Positions 8,397-19,355 of a stretch of DNA of 64,000 bases are shown in pieces. The stretch's first letter is position 1. The number at the start of each line of letters is the position of its first letter. The stretch covers positions 124,001 to 188,000 of the forward strand of contig NZ_CALPDF010000003.1 in assembly GCF_943193175.1 (NCBI RefSeq). Reading direction: 5' to 3'. This DNA comes from Neobacillus muris. Its GTDB lineage: Bacteria; Bacillota; Bacilli; Bacillales; Cytobacillaceae. The notes under the pieces are model-generated. The model made no database searches. It saw only the letters and a list, made by a program, of their open reading frames with translations, and was not told the origin of the DNA. Both the position numbers and the translations under genes were made by a program.

Positions 8397-8480
8397 TTAT
8401 GTCCATACAACCATATATATGATTCCAAAAAGCAAAAACAAACCGCATAACACAAAAAGCACTTTCGCTAATGTCTCCAA
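8397..8480 (-). CDS. 27-residue single-pass membrane protein (small ORF)
   Basis: TTG-started ORF reading METLAKVLFVLCGLFLLFGI and ending with a few more hydrophobic residues and WT. GGGGAG lies well placed 8 bases before the TTG. One hydrophobic helix of about 20 residues covers most of the peptide. It is 13 bases after the yshE stop and just before the operon terminator, so it would be the last cistron. Function unknown; too short for the usual gene callers. Confidence 0.6.
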   Translation of the reverse strand: METLAKVLFVLCGLFLLFGIIYMVVWT

Positions 8481-8493
8481 TTGTCTTCTCCCC

Positions 8494-8901
8494 TTACGAA
8501 ATACCTGCTCCAATGACATAGGATAATCCAATTGATATAATCATGGATATCAACCCCACTGCCTGGTTATTGTTTTGAATTTCCTCGTCAATCTTAAATT
8601 TTGGTGTGAGAAATTCAAAAATAAAATACCCTGCCAGTAAAAGAACAAAACCGTATACACCCCAACCAATCATGGTTAGCAATGAGTCATGCGCATCAAT
8701 CGTGTGGCGGAAGATATTGGCTACTCCAAAAATTTTGCCTCCTGTTGCCAAGGCCACTGCCACATTCCCTTTCTTAATCTCTTCCCAATTTTTATACTTT
8801 GTTACCAGTTCAAAAATGGCCAAAAAGACTACCATGCATAAAATAACCACACTATAATAGGCTGCGATTTGAATATATTGATTTTCCCAAAACTGGTCCA
8901 T
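8494..8901 (-). CDS. yshE: DUF350-type integral membrane protein
   Basis: 135 residues with four hydrophobic segments (about 10-32, 42-65, 75-97 and 112-133) and a repeated pattern typical of DUF350 proteins; B. subtilis YshE is the nearest relative I recall. Role unknown. The frame is open to 8934, but GGGGAGAAG precedes the ATG at 8901, which also removes the overlap with mutS2. Follows mutS2 by 19 bases and is probably co-transcribed with it. Confidence 0.85.
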   Translation of the reverse strand: MDQFWENQYIQIAAYYSVVILCMVVFLAIFELVTKYKNWEEIKKGNVAVALATGGKIFGVANIFRHTIDAHDSLLTMIGWGVYGFVLLLAGYFIFEFLTPKFKIDEEIQNNNQAVGLISMIISIGLSYVIGAGIS

Positions 8902-8920
8902 TGTCGCTTCTCCCCGGACT

Positions 8921-11281
8921 TTATTTAAATTCAACGACGGTTACCCCGGAACCGCCCTCTCCCGCTTCACCAAAACGGATTTTTTTAACGGAACGGTGAT
9001 TCTTTAAGTATTCTTGTACACCCTGCCGTAACGCCCCGGTCCCTTTTCCATGGATAATCGATACCCGCGGATAGTTTGCCAGAAGGGCATCATCAATATA
9101 TTTCTCTACCTTCATTAAGGCATCTTCATACCGCTCCCCGCGCAAATCGAGTTCAAGCTTGACTTGAGAATCCTCCCGCCCTCTTACTAGAGCCATTGGC
9201 CTTGTTTCCAATTGTTTAGGAGTTCCGAGATATTCGATATCTTTTTCTTTCACCTTCATTTTCAGTATCCCGATTTGCACCTGCCATTCCGTATCCGAGA
9301 CCTGTTCCACCAAGGTCCCTTTTTGGCCGAAGGTCAAGACCTTTACCTCATCGCCAGGCATATAGGTATGCTTTTTGGTTTTCTTGGCAGGAAGCTTGGA
9401 TGATTTCTTTATTTCAGGGCTGGCTGCCTCCAATCTTCTTTTCGCGTCAATTAACTCATGCTCTTTTATTTCAGCATGCTTTTCCGTACGCATTTTCCGA
9501 AGATCGCGGATGACCTTTTCAGCCTCCTCCTTCGCCTCATCAATCAATTTCCCGGCTTCCTCAGCAGCTTTTTCCAGCATGGAATCCTTCTGCTCATAAA
9601 ATTCGATCATTTGCTTTTGCAGGTCATGATGCAGCTTTTCCGCTTGTTTTAAATAGTCACGGGCCTCCTGCATTTCTGTTTCTGCCTGTCGTTTGCTGGA
9701 TTCTAACGAGGCAATCATGTTATCAATTTGATTGGTATCCTCACTGACATGCGACCGTGCTGCCTCAATGACCTTGTCATTTAAGCCCAATCGTTTGGAA
9801 ATCTCAAATGCATTGCTTCGGCCCGGCACCCCTAAAAGCAGCTTATAGGTCGGACTTAGCGTTTCTACATCAAATTCTACACTGGCATTTAAAACACCTT
9901 CCCGGTTATAGCCATAAGCTTTCAATTCCGGATAGTGGGTAGTGGCAACTACACGCGCACCGCGGTTATGCACTTCATCCAGAATCGAAATGGCCAAAGC
10001 GGCCCCTTCTTGCGGGTCTGTTCCGGCGCCAAGTTCATCGAATAACACAAGACTGTTATGATCCACTTTTTTAAGAATCTCCACAATATTGACCATATGC
10101 GATGAAAACGTACTTAAACTCTGTTCAATCGACTGTTCATCACCAATATCCGCATAAACCGCGCCAAATACGGCGAGCTCCGAACCGTCCAAAGCAGGGA
10201 CCTGCAGCCCGGCCTGCGCCATTAAGGCACATAGTCCCAACGTTTTTAAAGTGACCGTTTTTCCCCCTGTGTTTGGTCCGGTTATCACAATCGTCGTGTA
10301 ATCTTTCCCGATTAGAATATCGTTCGGTACCACTTCATCCATCGGGATTAACGGATGTCTTGCTTTATATAAGCTGATTTTGCCTTCGTTGTTCATTTGC
10401 GGTTTCGACGCTTTAATTTTTTTTCCATAACGGGCTTTGGCAAAAATAAAATCCAAATTGGCCATTACCTCTACGATCACTTTCAGCTCACTCTCATGCT
10501 CCGCCGTTTTCGCAGAAAGTTCGGTTAAAATCCGTTCTATTTCCACCTGCTCTTTGACCCGGATGTCCTGCAATTGGTTATTTAATTGCACAATTACCTG
10601 CGGCTCAATAAATAGTGTCTGGCCTGATGCGCTTTGGTCATGGATAATTCCGCCATAATGGCCGCGGTATTCTTGTTTCACAGGAATGACGAATCGGTCA
10701 TTACGGATGGTAATGATGGCATCCGATAACATCTTCTGCGCACTGGACGAGCGGATCATGCCTTCCAATTTTTCCCGAACCCTCGCTTCATTGGTACGCA
10801 GCTGATGCCTTAAGGAGCGCAGCAGCTCGCTGGCACCGTCCAGCACTTCCCCGCTTTCATCAATGGCCATTTTTATCGTTTGCTCCAAATTAGTAAGCGG
10901 AATAATTTGCGACACTTGATCCAGCAAAATAGGCAGTTCGGTCCGTTCCTCAGCGATTTCTTCAATAAATCGTTTCATTTGCCGGCTCGCATGAATCGTG
11001 CTGGCAACCTGAATCAATTCATGTGGACTTAAGACACCGCCAATGACCGACCGCTTAATATGTGCCCTTATATCGTGAATCCCAGCTAACGGGACCTGGC
11101 CCTTGATGCGGATGACCGTTGCTGCCTCATCAGTTTCCGCTTGCAGTTTTACTACCTCTTCATAATTGGCAGATGGAACTAAATTTTTAATTTTTTCTCT
11201 TCCAAGCGAAGAAGCGGCATGTTCTAATACCTGGTCTCTTACTTTGGTGAATTCTAATACTTTTAAAGTTCTATCTTGCAC
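8921..11281 (-). CDS. mutS2: Endonuclease MutS2 (recombination suppressor / ribosome rescue)
   Basis: 786 residues. Core MutS-like ATPase with Walker A GPNTGGKT (about residue 334), Walker B DELGAGTD (about 412), a long coiled-coil clamp-like segment (about 510-640) and a C-terminal Smr domain (about 710-786) with [10 protein letters not shown] and HGKGTGALR. It lacks the mismatch-recognition domain, as all MutS2 proteins do. The family has been linked to suppression of homologous recombination and to collided-ribosome splitting. A frame to 11392 exists, but AAGGAGG stands 9 bases before the GTG at 11281. Confidence 0.94.
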   Translation of the reverse strand: MQDRTLKVLEFTKVRDQVLEHAASSLGREKIKNLVPSANYEEVVKLQAETDEAATVIRIKGQVPLAGIHDIRAHIKRSVIGGVLSPHELIQVASTIHASRQMKRFIEEIAEERTELPILLDQVSQIIPLTNLEQTIKMAIDESGEVLDGASELLRSLRHQLRTNEARVREKLEGMIRSSSAQKMLSDAIITIRNDRFVIPVKQEYRGHYGGIIHDQSASGQTLFIEPQVIVQLNNQLQDIRVKEQVEIERILTELSAKTAEHESELKVIVEVMANLDFIFAKARYGKKIKASKPQMNNEGKISLYKARHPLIPMDEVVPNDILIGKDYTTIVITGPNTGGKTVTLKTLGLCALMAQAGLQVPALDGSELAVFGAVYADIGDEQSIEQSLSTFSSHMVNIVEILKKVDHNSLVLFDELGAGTDPQEGAALAISILDEVHNRGARVVATTHYPELKAYGYNREGVLNASVEFDVETLSPTYKLLLGVPGRSNAFEISKRLGLNDKVIEAARSHVSEDTNQIDNMIASLESSKRQAETEMQEARDYLKQAEKLHHDLQKQMIEFYEQKDSMLEKAAEEAGKLIDEAKEEAEKVIRDLRKMRTEKHAEIKEHELIDAKRRLEAASPEIKKSSKLPAKKTKKHTYMPGDEVKVLTFGQKGTLVEQVSDTEWQVQIGILKMKVKEKDIEYLGTPKQLETRPMALVRGREDSQVKLELDLRGERYEDALMKVEKYIDDALLANYPRVSIIHGKGTGALRQGVQEYLKNHRSVKKIRFGEAGEGGSGVTVVEFK

Positions 11282-11357
11282 GAGGATCATCCTCCTTGAT
11301 GTCAATTCGATGCAGCTTCCTTGTTGAATTTTGCGGCTTTTTTTCCTTAACGGAAGC

Positions 11358-13076
11358 TCATTTTTTATTTGCCAGGTAGTCCAGCAAATCATATTTGTCC
11401 AACGCGTTAAGCACCGTCGACTTTTTAATCCAGCCCTTTTTGGCGGCGGATACCCCTATTTCCATATGCTTTAAGGTATCGACTCGGTGTGCATCGGTAT
11501 TGATTAAGATTTTTACCCCTGCATCCTGTGCTTGGCGCAAATATTCGGCAGCCAAGTCCAGCCGGTTAGGGTTCGCATTTAATTCTAAAGCTGTATGGGT
11601 TTGTTTGGCTAACTCAATCAGCATGGGGATATCTACTTCATATCCTTCACGCCGGCCAATTTTTCTCCCGGTTGGATGGGCGATTAAATCCACATGGGCA
11701 TTTTCAAGCGCAGTCCTCAACCGCTCCATAATTTTTTCTTTTGGCTGGGTAAAGGCCGAATGAATCGAAGCAATCACAAAATCAAGCTCCGCCAATAGGT
11801 CATCCTCAAAATCCAAGGTCCCGTCAGGTAAAATATCCATTTCAATGCCGGACAGAATGACAAAATCAGTGTACTTGGCATTTAATCGCTTAATCTCTTC
11901 CCTCTGCTGCAGCAGCCGTTCCCGGGTCAGTCCGTTGGCAACCTTTAAATATTGCGAGTGGTCAGTAATCGCCATGTATTGATACCCTCTCGCGCGGCAC
12001 GCTTCTGCCATTTCCTCAATCGTATGGGCCCCGTCACTCCAGGTAGAATGCATATGGAGGTCCCCTTTGATGTCTCCAAGCTCAATTAAATCCTCATTCT
12101 CCGAAAAGGTGTCAACCTCTTTGCCGTCCTCTCTTACTTCAGGCGGGATAAACGGAAGACCGAAATGGTTATAAAATTCTTCTTCTGTAGAGAAAGTTAA
12201 AATTTCTCCTGTCTCAATATTTTCGATACCATACTCACTGATCTTTTCGCCTCGGTCCTTGGCCAGCTGGCGCATTCTTACGTTATGGTCCTTGGAACCG
12301 GTAAAATGGTTAAGTGTCGTAATGAACTCATGAGGCTTGACCAAACGAAAATCAACGGACACATCGTAATCAAAGGCAAACACAACTGAAACTTTCGTAT
12401 CGCCAGCTCCAATTACCTCTTTTATCGCAGGCAGGTTCAACAGTTGATCGCGAACTGATTCATAATCGTTCGTTGCGATGATAAAATCAAGATCCTTAAT
12501 CGTTTCCCGCATTCTTCGCAGGCTGCCTGCACGGGAAAACCGTTCGATGTCTTTCATTTCGGCAAGCTTTGCTTCAATTTGCTCAGCAAGCGGCAGCATA
12601 AACGCCAGAGGCAGACGGTCTGGCCGGGTTCCAATATTTTCAATGGCGCTTAATATTTTCTCTTCCGTTTTTTTGCCAAAGCCGGCTAAAGCTTGAACCT
12701 GTTTTGCTTCACAGGCTTGCTTTAAGCTTGTGACATCGACAATTCCTAGTTCCTGATAGAGCTTAGCAATTTTTTTGCCGCCTAGTCCCTGTATCTGCAA
12801 TAACGGAATTAATCCTGGAGGCACTTCCTCTTTTAATTCTTTTAGCACGGTTGAACTGCCTTCTTTTATGTACTCGACTATCACAGCGGCCGTCCCTTTG
12901 CCAATCCCAGGAATTGAGGTAAAATCTTCAATTTCAAAAAGGCCTCTCTCATCGGTTTCCAAGGCATTAGCCGCCTTTCGAAACGCTGATATCTTGAAGG
13001 AATTTTCTCCTTTTAATTCTAAATAAATGGCAATCGTTTCCAGTAAACGAATGATTTCCTTTTTAGTTATTTCCAT
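11358..13076 (-). CDS. polX: Family X DNA polymerase with PHP exonuclease domain
   Basis: 572 residues. N-terminal helix-hairpin-helix repeats ([30 protein letters not shown] in about the first 150 residues), a nucleotidyltransferase core with GSLRR and DLDF and a third Asp in SVDF, then a C-terminal PHP domain (about 330-570) with [23 protein letters not shown] and NTDAH metal-ligand motifs. Gap filling in base excision repair with 3'-5' exonuclease from PHP is known for B. subtilis PolX. Ribosome site AGGTGATTAC. Transcribed towards mutS2, with an own upstream terminator boundary. Confidence 0.95.
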   Translation of the reverse strand: MEITKKEIIRLLETIAIYLELKGENSFKISAFRKAANALETDERGLFEIEDFTSIPGIGKGTAAVIVEYIKEGSSTVLKELKEEVPPGLIPLLQIQGLGGKKIAKLYQELGIVDVTSLKQACEAKQVQALAGFGKKTEEKILSAIENIGTRPDRLPLAFMLPLAEQIEAKLAEMKDIERFSRAGSLRRMRETIKDLDFIIATNDYESVRDQLLNLPAIKEVIGAGDTKVSVVFAFDYDVSVDFRLVKPHEFITTLNHFTGSKDHNVRMRQLAKDRGEKISEYGIENIETGEILTFSTEEEFYNHFGLPFIPPEVREDGKEVDTFSENEDLIELGDIKGDLHMHSTWSDGAHTIEEMAEACRARGYQYMAITDHSQYLKVANGLTRERLLQQREEIKRLNAKYTDFVILSGIEMDILPDGTLDFEDDLLAELDFVIASIHSAFTQPKEKIMERLRTALENAHVDLIAHPTGRKIGRREGYEVDIPMLIELAKQTHTALELNANPNRLDLAAEYLRQAQDAGVKILINTDAHRVDTLKHMEIGVSAAKKGWIKKSTVLNALDKYDLLDYLANKK

Positions 13077-13133
13077 GTAATCACCTGCTTTTTAGATTCC
13101 ACTACTCCATTTTACCCTTTTTTATCACATAAA

Positions 13134-13160
13134 GAAAAACTTCTCTGCTAGAGAGAAGTT
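13134..13160 (-). terminator. Terminator of zapA-yshB
   Basis: 9-bp stem AACTTCTCT/AGAGAAGTT (13138-13146 and 13152-13160) with a T-rich tail; the stem touches the last base of the yshB stop codon. Confidence 0.85.
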
Positions 13161-13702
13161 CAACCAGCTGTATAATCCATCCACCAGTCTTTGATTTGCT
13201 CAGAAAGGATTGGGGTGTAGTTGACAATTGCTTTTGATAAAGCAGAACCATCCAACTGAGTTTGAATAAATTCGATTGGAATTAATGCAGCAATGTATAA
13301 TAAAATAAACATAATCAAATAGACTTCACAAAAGCCCAAAACGGCTCCGGCCCAGCGATTCAATTGTTTCAAAATCGGCAAATGGGCAATAAAGTCAAAC
13401 ATCGAACCGATAATTTGCAGCACCACCTTGGCGGCAAAAAAGATAATCACAAATGCAATCGCCCGGTAAAAGGCATTTTCCATATTGGCAGAGTCTGTTA
13501 AAATCTGTAGAGCCGTATTCTCTCCGAAATTCGGATATGGAATCCACAGGACAAGTTTGGGGGCAAGTTCATCATAGTATAAAAATGCCGCCACATATGC
13601 AATAATAAAGCCGACTAGATGAACAAGCTGAAGAATAAAGCCTCTTTTAAGGCCGATAAAAATCCCAGCAATCAGAAAAATAATGATAGCTAAATCTAAC
13701 AT
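13160..13702 (-). CDS. yshB: CvpA-family membrane protein
   Basis: 180 residues with four transmembrane segments (about 1-20, 28-48, 78-103 and 115-140), matching the CvpA/colicin V production family. MLDLAIIIFLIAGIFIGLKR is the characteristic start. Bacterial CvpA is membrane-located; the Bacillus role is not established. It begins 3 bases after zapA and is translated from the same mRNA. Confidence 0.88.
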   Translation of the reverse strand: MLDLAIIIFLIAGIFIGLKRGFILQLVHLVGFIIAYVAAFLYYDELAPKLVLWIPYPNFGENTALQILTDSANMENAFYRAIAFVIIFFAAKVVLQIIGSMFDFIAHLPILKQLNRWAGAVLGFCEVYLIMFILLYIAALIPIEFIQTQLDGSALSKAIVNYTPILSEQIKDWWMDYTAG

Positions 13703-13705
13703 AGT

Positions 13706-13969
13706 TTAATAGTCCTTTTCTTTTTGTTGTTCTAATTTCAATTGTTCCAATTCATCTTTCATTTTCAAATATTCATTGACTGCATTGACTGCGGTTAAAA
13801 CAGCTAGTTTATTAACATCCAGATTCGGGTTCTTTGAATGGATTTCACGCATTTTATCGTTAACTAAGGATGCAACAAGCCGGATATGGTTTGGGCTTTC
13901 CGTGCCCATAATGATGTATTGCTGTCCATAAATATCTACGCTTATTCTGCTTTTATGTACATTCGTCAA
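13706..13969 (-). CDS. zapA: Cell division protein ZapA
   Basis: About 87 residues; promotes FtsZ filament bundling at the division site. [15 protein letters not shown] and the [20 protein letters not shown] region match ZapA, followed by a C-terminal coiled coil. AAAGGGG stands 8 bases before the TTG at 13969; a longer TTG frame to 13987 would start inside that site, so it is disfavoured. First gene of zapA-yshB, divergent from rnhC. Confidence 0.9.
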   Translation of the reverse strand: MTNVHKSRISVDIYGQQYIIMGTESPNHIRLVASLVNDKMREIHSKNPNLDVNKLAVLTAVNAVNEYLKMKDELEQLKLEQQKEKDY

Positions 13970-14065
13970 CGTAAAGGCCCCTTTCAAAGAATCCTACAAA
14001 CTATCATAACACGAACAGAAAAAGTCGAAAAGCAAAAGAAATTGTATAGAAATGTGGTGCAGCTA

Positions 14066-15019
14066 TTGGGTAATATTGTTTTGCAATGCCAAATGAAGCA
14101 AATAGAAAAAATGAAAGACTTTTATGATGAATTTCTAAGAGATCCCAATCCCCCTGGCAGTGTGTTTGCCGCGAAACTTCCAGCCTGTATGGTTACGGCC
14201 TATAAATCTGGCAAGGTTTTATTTCAGGGAAATGATGCTGAAAAAGAAGCAGAAAGATGGGGAAACCGCAGCCCTGCTGTGAACAAGCCGGCTGTTAAAA
14301 CTGCGGGGCAGAAATCCGCCGCAAAAGGTACCGTTCCGCCGGGTATTGCGCAAATGTCGGTCATCGGGTCGGATGAAGTGGGCACCGGTGACTTTTTCGG
14401 TCCCATCACGGTCGTGGCTGCTTATGTAAAAAATGAAAATATTCCTCTACTAAAGGAATTGGGGGTCAAGGATTCCAAGGATTTAAATGATCCAAAAATT
14501 ATCGAAATTGCCAAGATCATCAAAGATGTCATTCCATACAGCCTGATGACGTTAAAAAATGAAAAGTATAATCAGGTGCAGAGTTCGGGCATGTCACAGG
14601 GTAAAATGAAGGCGATTCTTCATAATCAAGCAATTTTAAATGTCCTTGGAAAAATAGGTCCAGAAAAGCCTGATGCGATTCTGGTTGACCAGTTTGTTCA
14701 AGCAAGCACGTATTTCCAGCATTTGAAAGGGCAAAAGTCCATTGCCAATGAAAATATTTATTTTAGCACTAAAGCAGAAGGAATTCATCTAGCGGTGGCT
14801 GCTGCCAGTATTCTTGCCCGCTATGCCTTTATCCAATATATTGATAAGTTGAGTAAAGCAGCAGGGTTTACGATTCCAAAAGGAGCTGGGGCACAGGTAG
14901 ATGAGGCTGCCGCCAAGCTGATTCTTAAAAAAGGCAGGGATGTTCTTCCGGCCTATGTGAAGCTTCATTTTGCCAATACAGAAAAAGCGATAAAGCTTGC
15001 AGCAAAAAAGAGAAAATAG
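14066..15019 (+). CDS. rnhC: Ribonuclease HIII
   Basis: About 317 residues. N-terminal TBP-like substrate-binding domain (about 1-85) and C-terminal RNase H fold. The DEVGTGD motif (about residue 102) supplies two of the acidic catalytic residues; ILVDQF and the STKAEGIHLAVAAASILARY segment supply the rest. Cleaves RNA in RNA-DNA hybrids. The open frame runs back to 13886, but that part lies antisense to zapA; comparison with 313-residue B. subtilis RnhC points to the TTG at 14066 (weak GTGGTG ribosome site) or the GTGs at 14054/14057. Confidence 0.9.
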   Translation: MGNIVLQCQMKQIEKMKDFYDEFLRDPNPPGSVFAAKLPACMVTAYKSGKVLFQGNDAEKEAERWGNRSPAVNKPAVKTAGQKSAAKGTVPPGIAQMSVIGSDEVGTGDFFGPITVVAAYVKNENIPLLKELGVKDSKDLNDPKIIEIAKIIKDVIPYSLMTLKNEKYNQVQSSGMSQGKMKAILHNQAILNVLGKIGPEKPDAILVDQFVQASTYFQHLKGQKSIANENIYFSTKAEGIHLAVAAASILARYAFIQYIDKLSKAAGFTIPKGAGAQVDEAAAKLILKKGRDVLPAYVKLHFANTEKAIKLAAKKRK

Positions 15020-15031
15020 GAGGGGGAAGAG

Positions 15032-15319
15032 ATGAATAAGTTAACGGAGGCCGAGCGGGATCAAGCCTTGGCAGCGTTATCCGGCTGGCAATTAGACGGG
15101 AAATTCATTGTGAAGAGGTACCGCTTTCAGGAGTTTTTAAAAGGAATTGATTTTGTTAATGAGATTGCCCAGCTTTCAGAGAAAAAAAATCATCATCCGT
15201 TCATTTCGATTGATTATAAGTTACTGACGTTAAAACTAACCTCCTGGCACGCTGGCGGACTAACCGCATTGGATTTCGAGTTAGCGAAAATTTATGATTC
15301 AATCTATGAGAAATACTAA
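15032..15319 (+). CDS. phhB: 4a-hydroxytetrahydrobiopterin dehydratase (pterin-4a-carbinolamine dehydratase)
   Basis: 95 residues, normal for the family. The signature KKNHHPFISIDYKLLTLKLT and SWHAGGLTALDFELA includes the His pair and the later His of the active site. It recycles the oxidised pterin of aromatic amino acid hydroxylases; many bacteria carry it without an obvious hydroxylase, and molybdopterin roles have been proposed. It follows rnhC by 12 bases after AGGAGGGGGAAGAG, so both are co-transcribed. No phenylalanine hydroxylase is in this window. Confidence 0.9.
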   Translation: MNKLTEAERDQALAALSGWQLDGKFIVKRYRFQEFLKGIDFVNEIAQLSEKKNHHPFISIDYKLLTLKLTSWHAGGLTALDFELAKIYDSIYEKY

Positions 15320-15362
15320 AAAAGAGGCTGCCCTTATCGTTTTTTCGAGCGGGCAGCCTTTC
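15320..15362. terminator. Hairpin closing rnhC-phhB, possibly bidirectional
   Basis: Stem AGGCTGCCC (15325-15333) with GGGCAGCCT (15351-15359). On the minus strand it is followed by TCTTTTTTAG; on the plus strand by only a short T stretch. Confidence 0.75.
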
Positions 15363-15477
15363 ATGGTTTAGTTTTCTTAACAGCTGGCAATATGTATTGG
15401 TTACCTACTTTCAATAAACTCATCTCTACTTACCTTTCTGCCGTTTGGCGGAGGAGCTCCTATTTACCTAAAATGTA

Positions 15478-15518
15478 AAAACAAAGCCGGCTTCCCCTTA
15501 CAGAGCGAGCCGGCTTTA
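15478..15518 (-). terminator. Terminator of pheST
   Basis: Perfect 10-bp stem AAAGCCGGCT/AGCCGGCTTT (15483-15492, 15508-15517) with T-rich tail on the minus strand, 14 bases after the pheT stop. Confidence 0.88.
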
Positions 15519-15531
15519 TTGCTATTTATAT

Positions 15532-17946
15532 TTATCCCCTTAACACAGCTCCGGCTTTTTCTGCCAGAGCAGTTAAGACACGGTCATGAACTTTTGTTAC
15601 TTCTTCATCTGTCAGGGTGCGTTCAGGGTCCACATATTTAAGTGAGAAGGCAATAGATTTCTTGCCTGCCTCCATCTTATCTCCTTGATACAAATCAAAC
15701 ACTTCTGCTTCTTTCAACAGCGGTGCGCCTGCTTCAAGAATAATGCCTTTCAATGTACCAGACACAGTTTCTTTATCCACAACAAGAGCGATATCTCTCG
15801 TAATCGATGGAAAACGTGGAATGGCTTGATATTGCAAGGCTTCCGTTTCTTGTTCTAAAACCGCTTTTAACGAAAGCTCGAAAACATAAGTATCTTTTAA
15901 GTCTAAATCCTTTTGGACATTTGGATGAACCTGGCCGACAAAGCCGATTTTTTCACCGTTCAACTGGATTTCAGCCGTACGTCCAGGGTGCATGCCCTCT
16001 GCTTGTGCCTGCACATATGCCACTCTGTCCGTTAAACCAAGCTTAGCAAACAATCCTTCCAAAATCCCTTTTGCGACATAGAAATCGACCTGCTTTTTCT
16101 CGCCCTGCCATGAATGGTATTGCCATAAACCGGTAATTGCTGCGGCAAGATGTTCGCTTTCATCCGGCTGCACATCGCTGCCGTTTGCCAAAAAGACATT
16201 TCCTGTTTCATATACAGCCAAGCTGTCGTTTTGGCGGGCACTGTTATATTTCACTACCTCCAGCAGCTGCGGCAGAATGCTTAACCGAAGTACACTGCGG
16301 TCCTCACTCATCGGCATCGCCAGGTGAATAGTATCGCGTTTTTCTAAGGCAAATTGCCCAGCTTTCTGTTCACTTGTTAAAGAATACGTTACGGCCTGGT
16401 AGAGACCGGCTCCTTCAAGGTATTGACGCACAACCCGGCGTTTCTTTTGATAGTCCGATAATTTGCCTGGTGCTGCAGATCCGATTGGCAAGGTAAATGG
16501 AATGTTGTCATAGCCGTAAAGACGGGCTACTTCTTCAATTAAATCCTCTTCAATTTTAATATCGCCGCGGCGGGTTGGAACGGTCACAGTGATCGTATCC
16601 CCCTCAGTTACTGCTTCAAACTGAAGACGGGCAAAAATGTCTTTCACCTGGTTCATTTGAATGCCGGTACCAAGCACTCGATTAATTTTTTCAAGAGTAA
16701 TCGATACTACCGCTGGTTCCACAGTAAGAACATCGACTTCCGCCGTTCCTTCCAGCACCTCGCCTCCGGCATACTTAGCGATTAAGTAAGCAGCGTGTTC
16801 CCCTGCTGGGCGGACACGGTTCGGGTCAATGCCTTTTTCATAGCGGGCACTTGCTTCACTTCTGAGACCGTGGTCTTTTGAAGCCTTTCTGACGGTCGCG
16901 CCATTAAAATAAGCGGCTTCTAATAATACAGTCGTCGTATCGGAAGTGACCTCAGAATTGGCTCCCCCCATAACCCCGGCAAGAGCAACCGGCTCTGTAC
17001 CATTGGTGATGACAAGATGGTCAGAGGTTAATGTCCGTTCAACATCATCAAGCGTAACAAACTTCTCGCCATCGGCTGCCCGGCGTACCAGGATCTGCTT
17101 GGAACCTAAGCGGTCATAATCAAAAGCGTGCAGCGGCTGTCCGTATTCCAATAGAATATAGTTCGTGATGTCAACCACATTATTATGCGGACGGATTCCA
17201 GCTGACATCAGACGTGTCTGCATCCATAATGGCGAATTGCCAATTTTAACATTTTTAATGACTTTCGCTGCATACAGCGGATTATCCTCTTTTGCTTCAA
17301 CAATGACCTGTACGTAATCAGAAGCCTTTTCACCAGATGGCTCGAGGTTCGTTTTAGGAAGCTTCACTTCTCTTCCCAAAATCGCGGCAACCTCATAGGC
17401 CACACCCAGCATGCTCAGGCAGTCAGCACGGTTTGGCGTTAGGCCCAGTTCCAAAATTTGATCGTCGCGTCCAAGCAAAGCTAACGCATCCGTTCCTACT
17501 TCGGCATCAGACGGAAAAACGAAGATTCCTTCTGAGTACTCTTTTTGGATTAATTTGCTTTCAATGCCGAGCTCTTGCAGGGAGCAGATCATTCCGTTGG
17601 ATTCTTCTCCGCGAAGCTTGGCCTTTTTAATTTTAAAATTGCCAGGAAGCTTGGCACCTACTGTAGCAACCGCAACCTTTTGTCCTTTATCAACATTCGG
17701 AGCGCCGCAAATAATCTGCACTGGTGCTTCTGCACCGATGTCAACAAGGCACTTATTTAATTTATCGGCATTGGGATGCTGCTCACGTTCTAGCACGTGT
17801 CCGACCACGACACCTTTTAACCCTTCGTTAAGGATTTCTACCCCTTCGACTTCAATTCCGCTTTTGGTGATTTTTTCAGCCAGCTCGGCCGGGGTCACTC
17901 CAGATAAATCAACATAGTCCTGAAGCCATTTATATGAAACAAACAT
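15532..17946 (-). CDS. pheT: Phenylalanyl-tRNA synthetase beta subunit
   Basis: 804 residues, the usual bacterial length. N-terminal tRNA-binding EMAPII-like domain (about 40-155, with [15 protein letters not shown]), the B3/B4 editing domain (about 210-390), B5 domain (about 405-475), a class II core-like module and a C-terminal ferredoxin-fold anticodon-binding domain (about 710-804, with [15 protein letters not shown]). Forms the alpha2-beta2 enzyme with PheS. GGAGGTAAAACAAA precedes the start, 13 bases after pheS. Controlled by the Phe T-box upstream. Confidence 0.97.
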   Translation of the reverse strand: MFVSYKWLQDYVDLSGVTPAELAEKITKSGIEVEGVEILNEGLKGVVVGHVLEREQHPNADKLNKCLVDIGAEAPVQIICGAPNVDKGQKVAVATVGAKLPGNFKIKKAKLRGEESNGMICSLQELGIESKLIQKEYSEGIFVFPSDAEVGTDALALLGRDDQILELGLTPNRADCLSMLGVAYEVAAILGREVKLPKTNLEPSGEKASDYVQVIVEAKEDNPLYAAKVIKNVKIGNSPLWMQTRLMSAGIRPHNNVVDITNYILLEYGQPLHAFDYDRLGSKQILVRRAADGEKFVTLDDVERTLTSDHLVITNGTEPVALAGVMGGANSEVTSDTTTVLLEAAYFNGATVRKASKDHGLRSEASARYEKGIDPNRVRPAGEHAAYLIAKYAGGEVLEGTAEVDVLTVEPAVVSITLEKINRVLGTGIQMNQVKDIFARLQFEAVTEGDTITVTVPTRRGDIKIEEDLIEEVARLYGYDNIPFTLPIGSAAPGKLSDYQKKRRVVRQYLEGAGLYQAVTYSLTSEQKAGQFALEKRDTIHLAMPMSEDRSVLRLSILPQLLEVVKYNSARQNDSLAVYETGNVFLANGSDVQPDESEHLAAAITGLWQYHSWQGEKKQVDFYVAKGILEGLFAKLGLTDRVAYVQAQAEGMHPGRTAEIQLNGEKIGFVGQVHPNVQKDLDLKDTYVFELSLKAVLEQETEALQYQAIPRFPSITRDIALVVDKETVSGTLKGIILEAGAPLLKEAEVFDLYQGDKMEAGKKSIAFSLKYVDPERTLTDEEVTKVHDRVLTALAEKAGAVLRG

Positions 17947-17959
17947 TTTGTTTTACCTC

Positions 17960-18997
17960 CTATTCCTCAATTGCAAACTGTTTTAAGAACCGTACATCGT
18001 TTGTATAGAAATGGCGGATATCATCTACGCCGTATTTCAACATCGCAATTCGCTCTGGTCCCATTCCGAACGCAAATCCGGTATATTTTTTCGAATCATA
18101 GCCGGCCATTTCGAGCACATTTGGGTGAACCATGCCAGCCCCAAGGATTTCAATCCAGCCAGTCTGTTTGCAGACGCTGCAGCCATGGCCGCCGCACATT
18201 TTACAGGAGATATCCATCTCGACTGATGGCTCTGTGAATGGGAAAAAGCTTGGACGCAAGCGGATTTCACGATCCTGGCCAAACATTTTCTTAGCAAAAA
18301 CATCCAATGTGCCTTTCAAGTCACTCATGCGAATATTTTCGCCAACGACCAATCCTTCAATCTGCATAAACTGGTGGGAATGGGTTGCATCATCATTATC
18401 GCGGCGGTACACTTTGCCAGGGCAGATAATTTTGATCGGCCCTTTGCCTTGATGCTTTTTCATTGTTCGTGCCTGAACAGGAGAGGTATGCGTACGAAGC
18501 AGGATTTCTTCGGTAATGTAGAAAGAATCTTGCATATCGCGGGCAGGATGGCCTTTTGGCAGGTTCAAGGCCTCAAAGTTATAATAATCTTGCTCTACCT
18601 CTGGGCCTTCTGCAATTTCGTAGCCCATTCCAATAAATAAATCTTCAATTTCTTCAATGATTTTGGTTAATGGATGGTGGCTGCCCACATTGACTGGCCT
18701 TCCAGGCAGTGTCACATCAATACTTTCTCCTGCCAATTTTTCTTGGACAGCCGCTTCTTCCAACTCGGATTGTTTTGCTTCAATTCTTGCTGAGATGGCT
18801 TCACGCACTTCATTAGCAAGAGCGCCGATCACAGGACGCTCTTCAGCCGAAAGTTTGCCCATGCCTCTTAATACTTCGGTAATCGGTCCTTTTTTGCCTA
18901 AGTAAGCGACGCGAATGTCATTCAATTCTTTTAAGCCCGCCGCTTGATCCACTTTTTGAATCGCTTCTGTCTGAAGCTCTTGTAATCGTTCTTGCAT
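17960..18997 (-). CDS. pheS: Phenylalanyl-tRNA synthetase alpha subunit
   Basis: 345 residues. N-terminal coiled-coil arm (about 1-85), then the class II catalytic domain with [32 protein letters not shown] (motif 1-2 region), [17 protein letters not shown] and the motif 3 region [14 protein letters not shown]. Charges tRNA-Phe with phenylalanine. Strong ribosome site AAGGAGGAAATAGC. First gene of pheST; the mRNA starts with a T-box leader. Confidence 0.97.
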   Translation of the reverse strand: MQERLQELQTEAIQKVDQAAGLKELNDIRVAYLGKKGPITEVLRGMGKLSAEERPVIGALANEVREAISARIEAKQSELEEAAVQEKLAGESIDVTLPGRPVNVGSHHPLTKIIEEIEDLFIGMGYEIAEGPEVEQDYYNFEALNLPKGHPARDMQDSFYITEEILLRTHTSPVQARTMKKHQGKGPIKIICPGKVYRRDNDDATHSHQFMQIEGLVVGENIRMSDLKGTLDVFAKKMFGQDREIRLRPSFFPFTEPSVEMDISCKMCGGHGCSVCKQTGWIEILGAGMVHPNVLEMAGYDSKKYTGFAFGMGPERIAMLKYGVDDIRHFYTNDVRFLKQFAIEE

Positions 18998-19039
18998 GCT
19001 ATTTCCTCCTTCATTTTGTTACATATGTATAAAAAATAA

Positions 19040-19308
19040 AAAACCCCATCCCAAAAAAGGGACGAGGTTATCATTCGCGGTACCACCCTTGTAAACACAC
19101 CATATGTACATGTGTTCGCTTCATTCGGATAACGGCTGTGCCGGGGCATCTTTACATGGATACGATTTTTCATGGTCCCGATGCCAACTCTGGAGGTGAA
19201 CATCTCCTGTCTGGTCCATAAAAATGCTTTCAGTCGCGGCATTTTCTCCCTAAGATGGCCGATTGACAAGACACTCTTCTCCGTCATAGTCGATACAATA
19301 TAACATTG
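19040..19308 (-). promoter_or_regulatory. T-box leader for phenylalanine (pheST)
   Basis: The minus strand holds the T-box core TGGTACCGCG at 19086-19077, a stem I region with GACTGAAAGC, a likely specifier TTC (Phe) at 19200-19198 in the context ATGTTCACC, and a terminator stem (19044-19052 with 19059-19067) with T-run down to 19032. Uncharged tRNA-Phe binding the specifier and the T-box bulge stabilises an antiterminator and turns on pheST. The specifier call is by position and codon, not by a computed fold. Confidence 0.92.
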
Positions 19309-19314
19309 TTCAAT

Positions 19315-19343
19315 ATTATATACCAATTTTTCCTGTGTTTCAA
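19315..19343 (-). promoter_or_regulatory. SigA promoter of the pheST T-box transcript
   Basis: TTGAAA (19343-19338), 17-bp spacer, TATAAT (19320-19315) on the minus strand. Transcript start near 19308. It lies immediately after the ysgA stop. Confidence 0.85.
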
Positions 19344-19355
19344 ACCTATCTTCGC

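Noticed and set aside
13886..14065. N-terminal extension of rnhC
   Set aside because: It overlaps zapA on the other strand, exceeds the family length, and lacks a ribosome site.
17555..17917. 120-residue plus-strand ORF
   Set aside because: Antisense shadow of pheT with no ribosome binding site or family resemblance; the same reasoning removed the other antisense frames in this window.
18931..19326. 131-residue minus-strand ORF overlapping the pheS start
   Set aside because: It runs through the Phe T-box leader, including the T-box core and terminator; it has no ribosome site and no protein-like composition.
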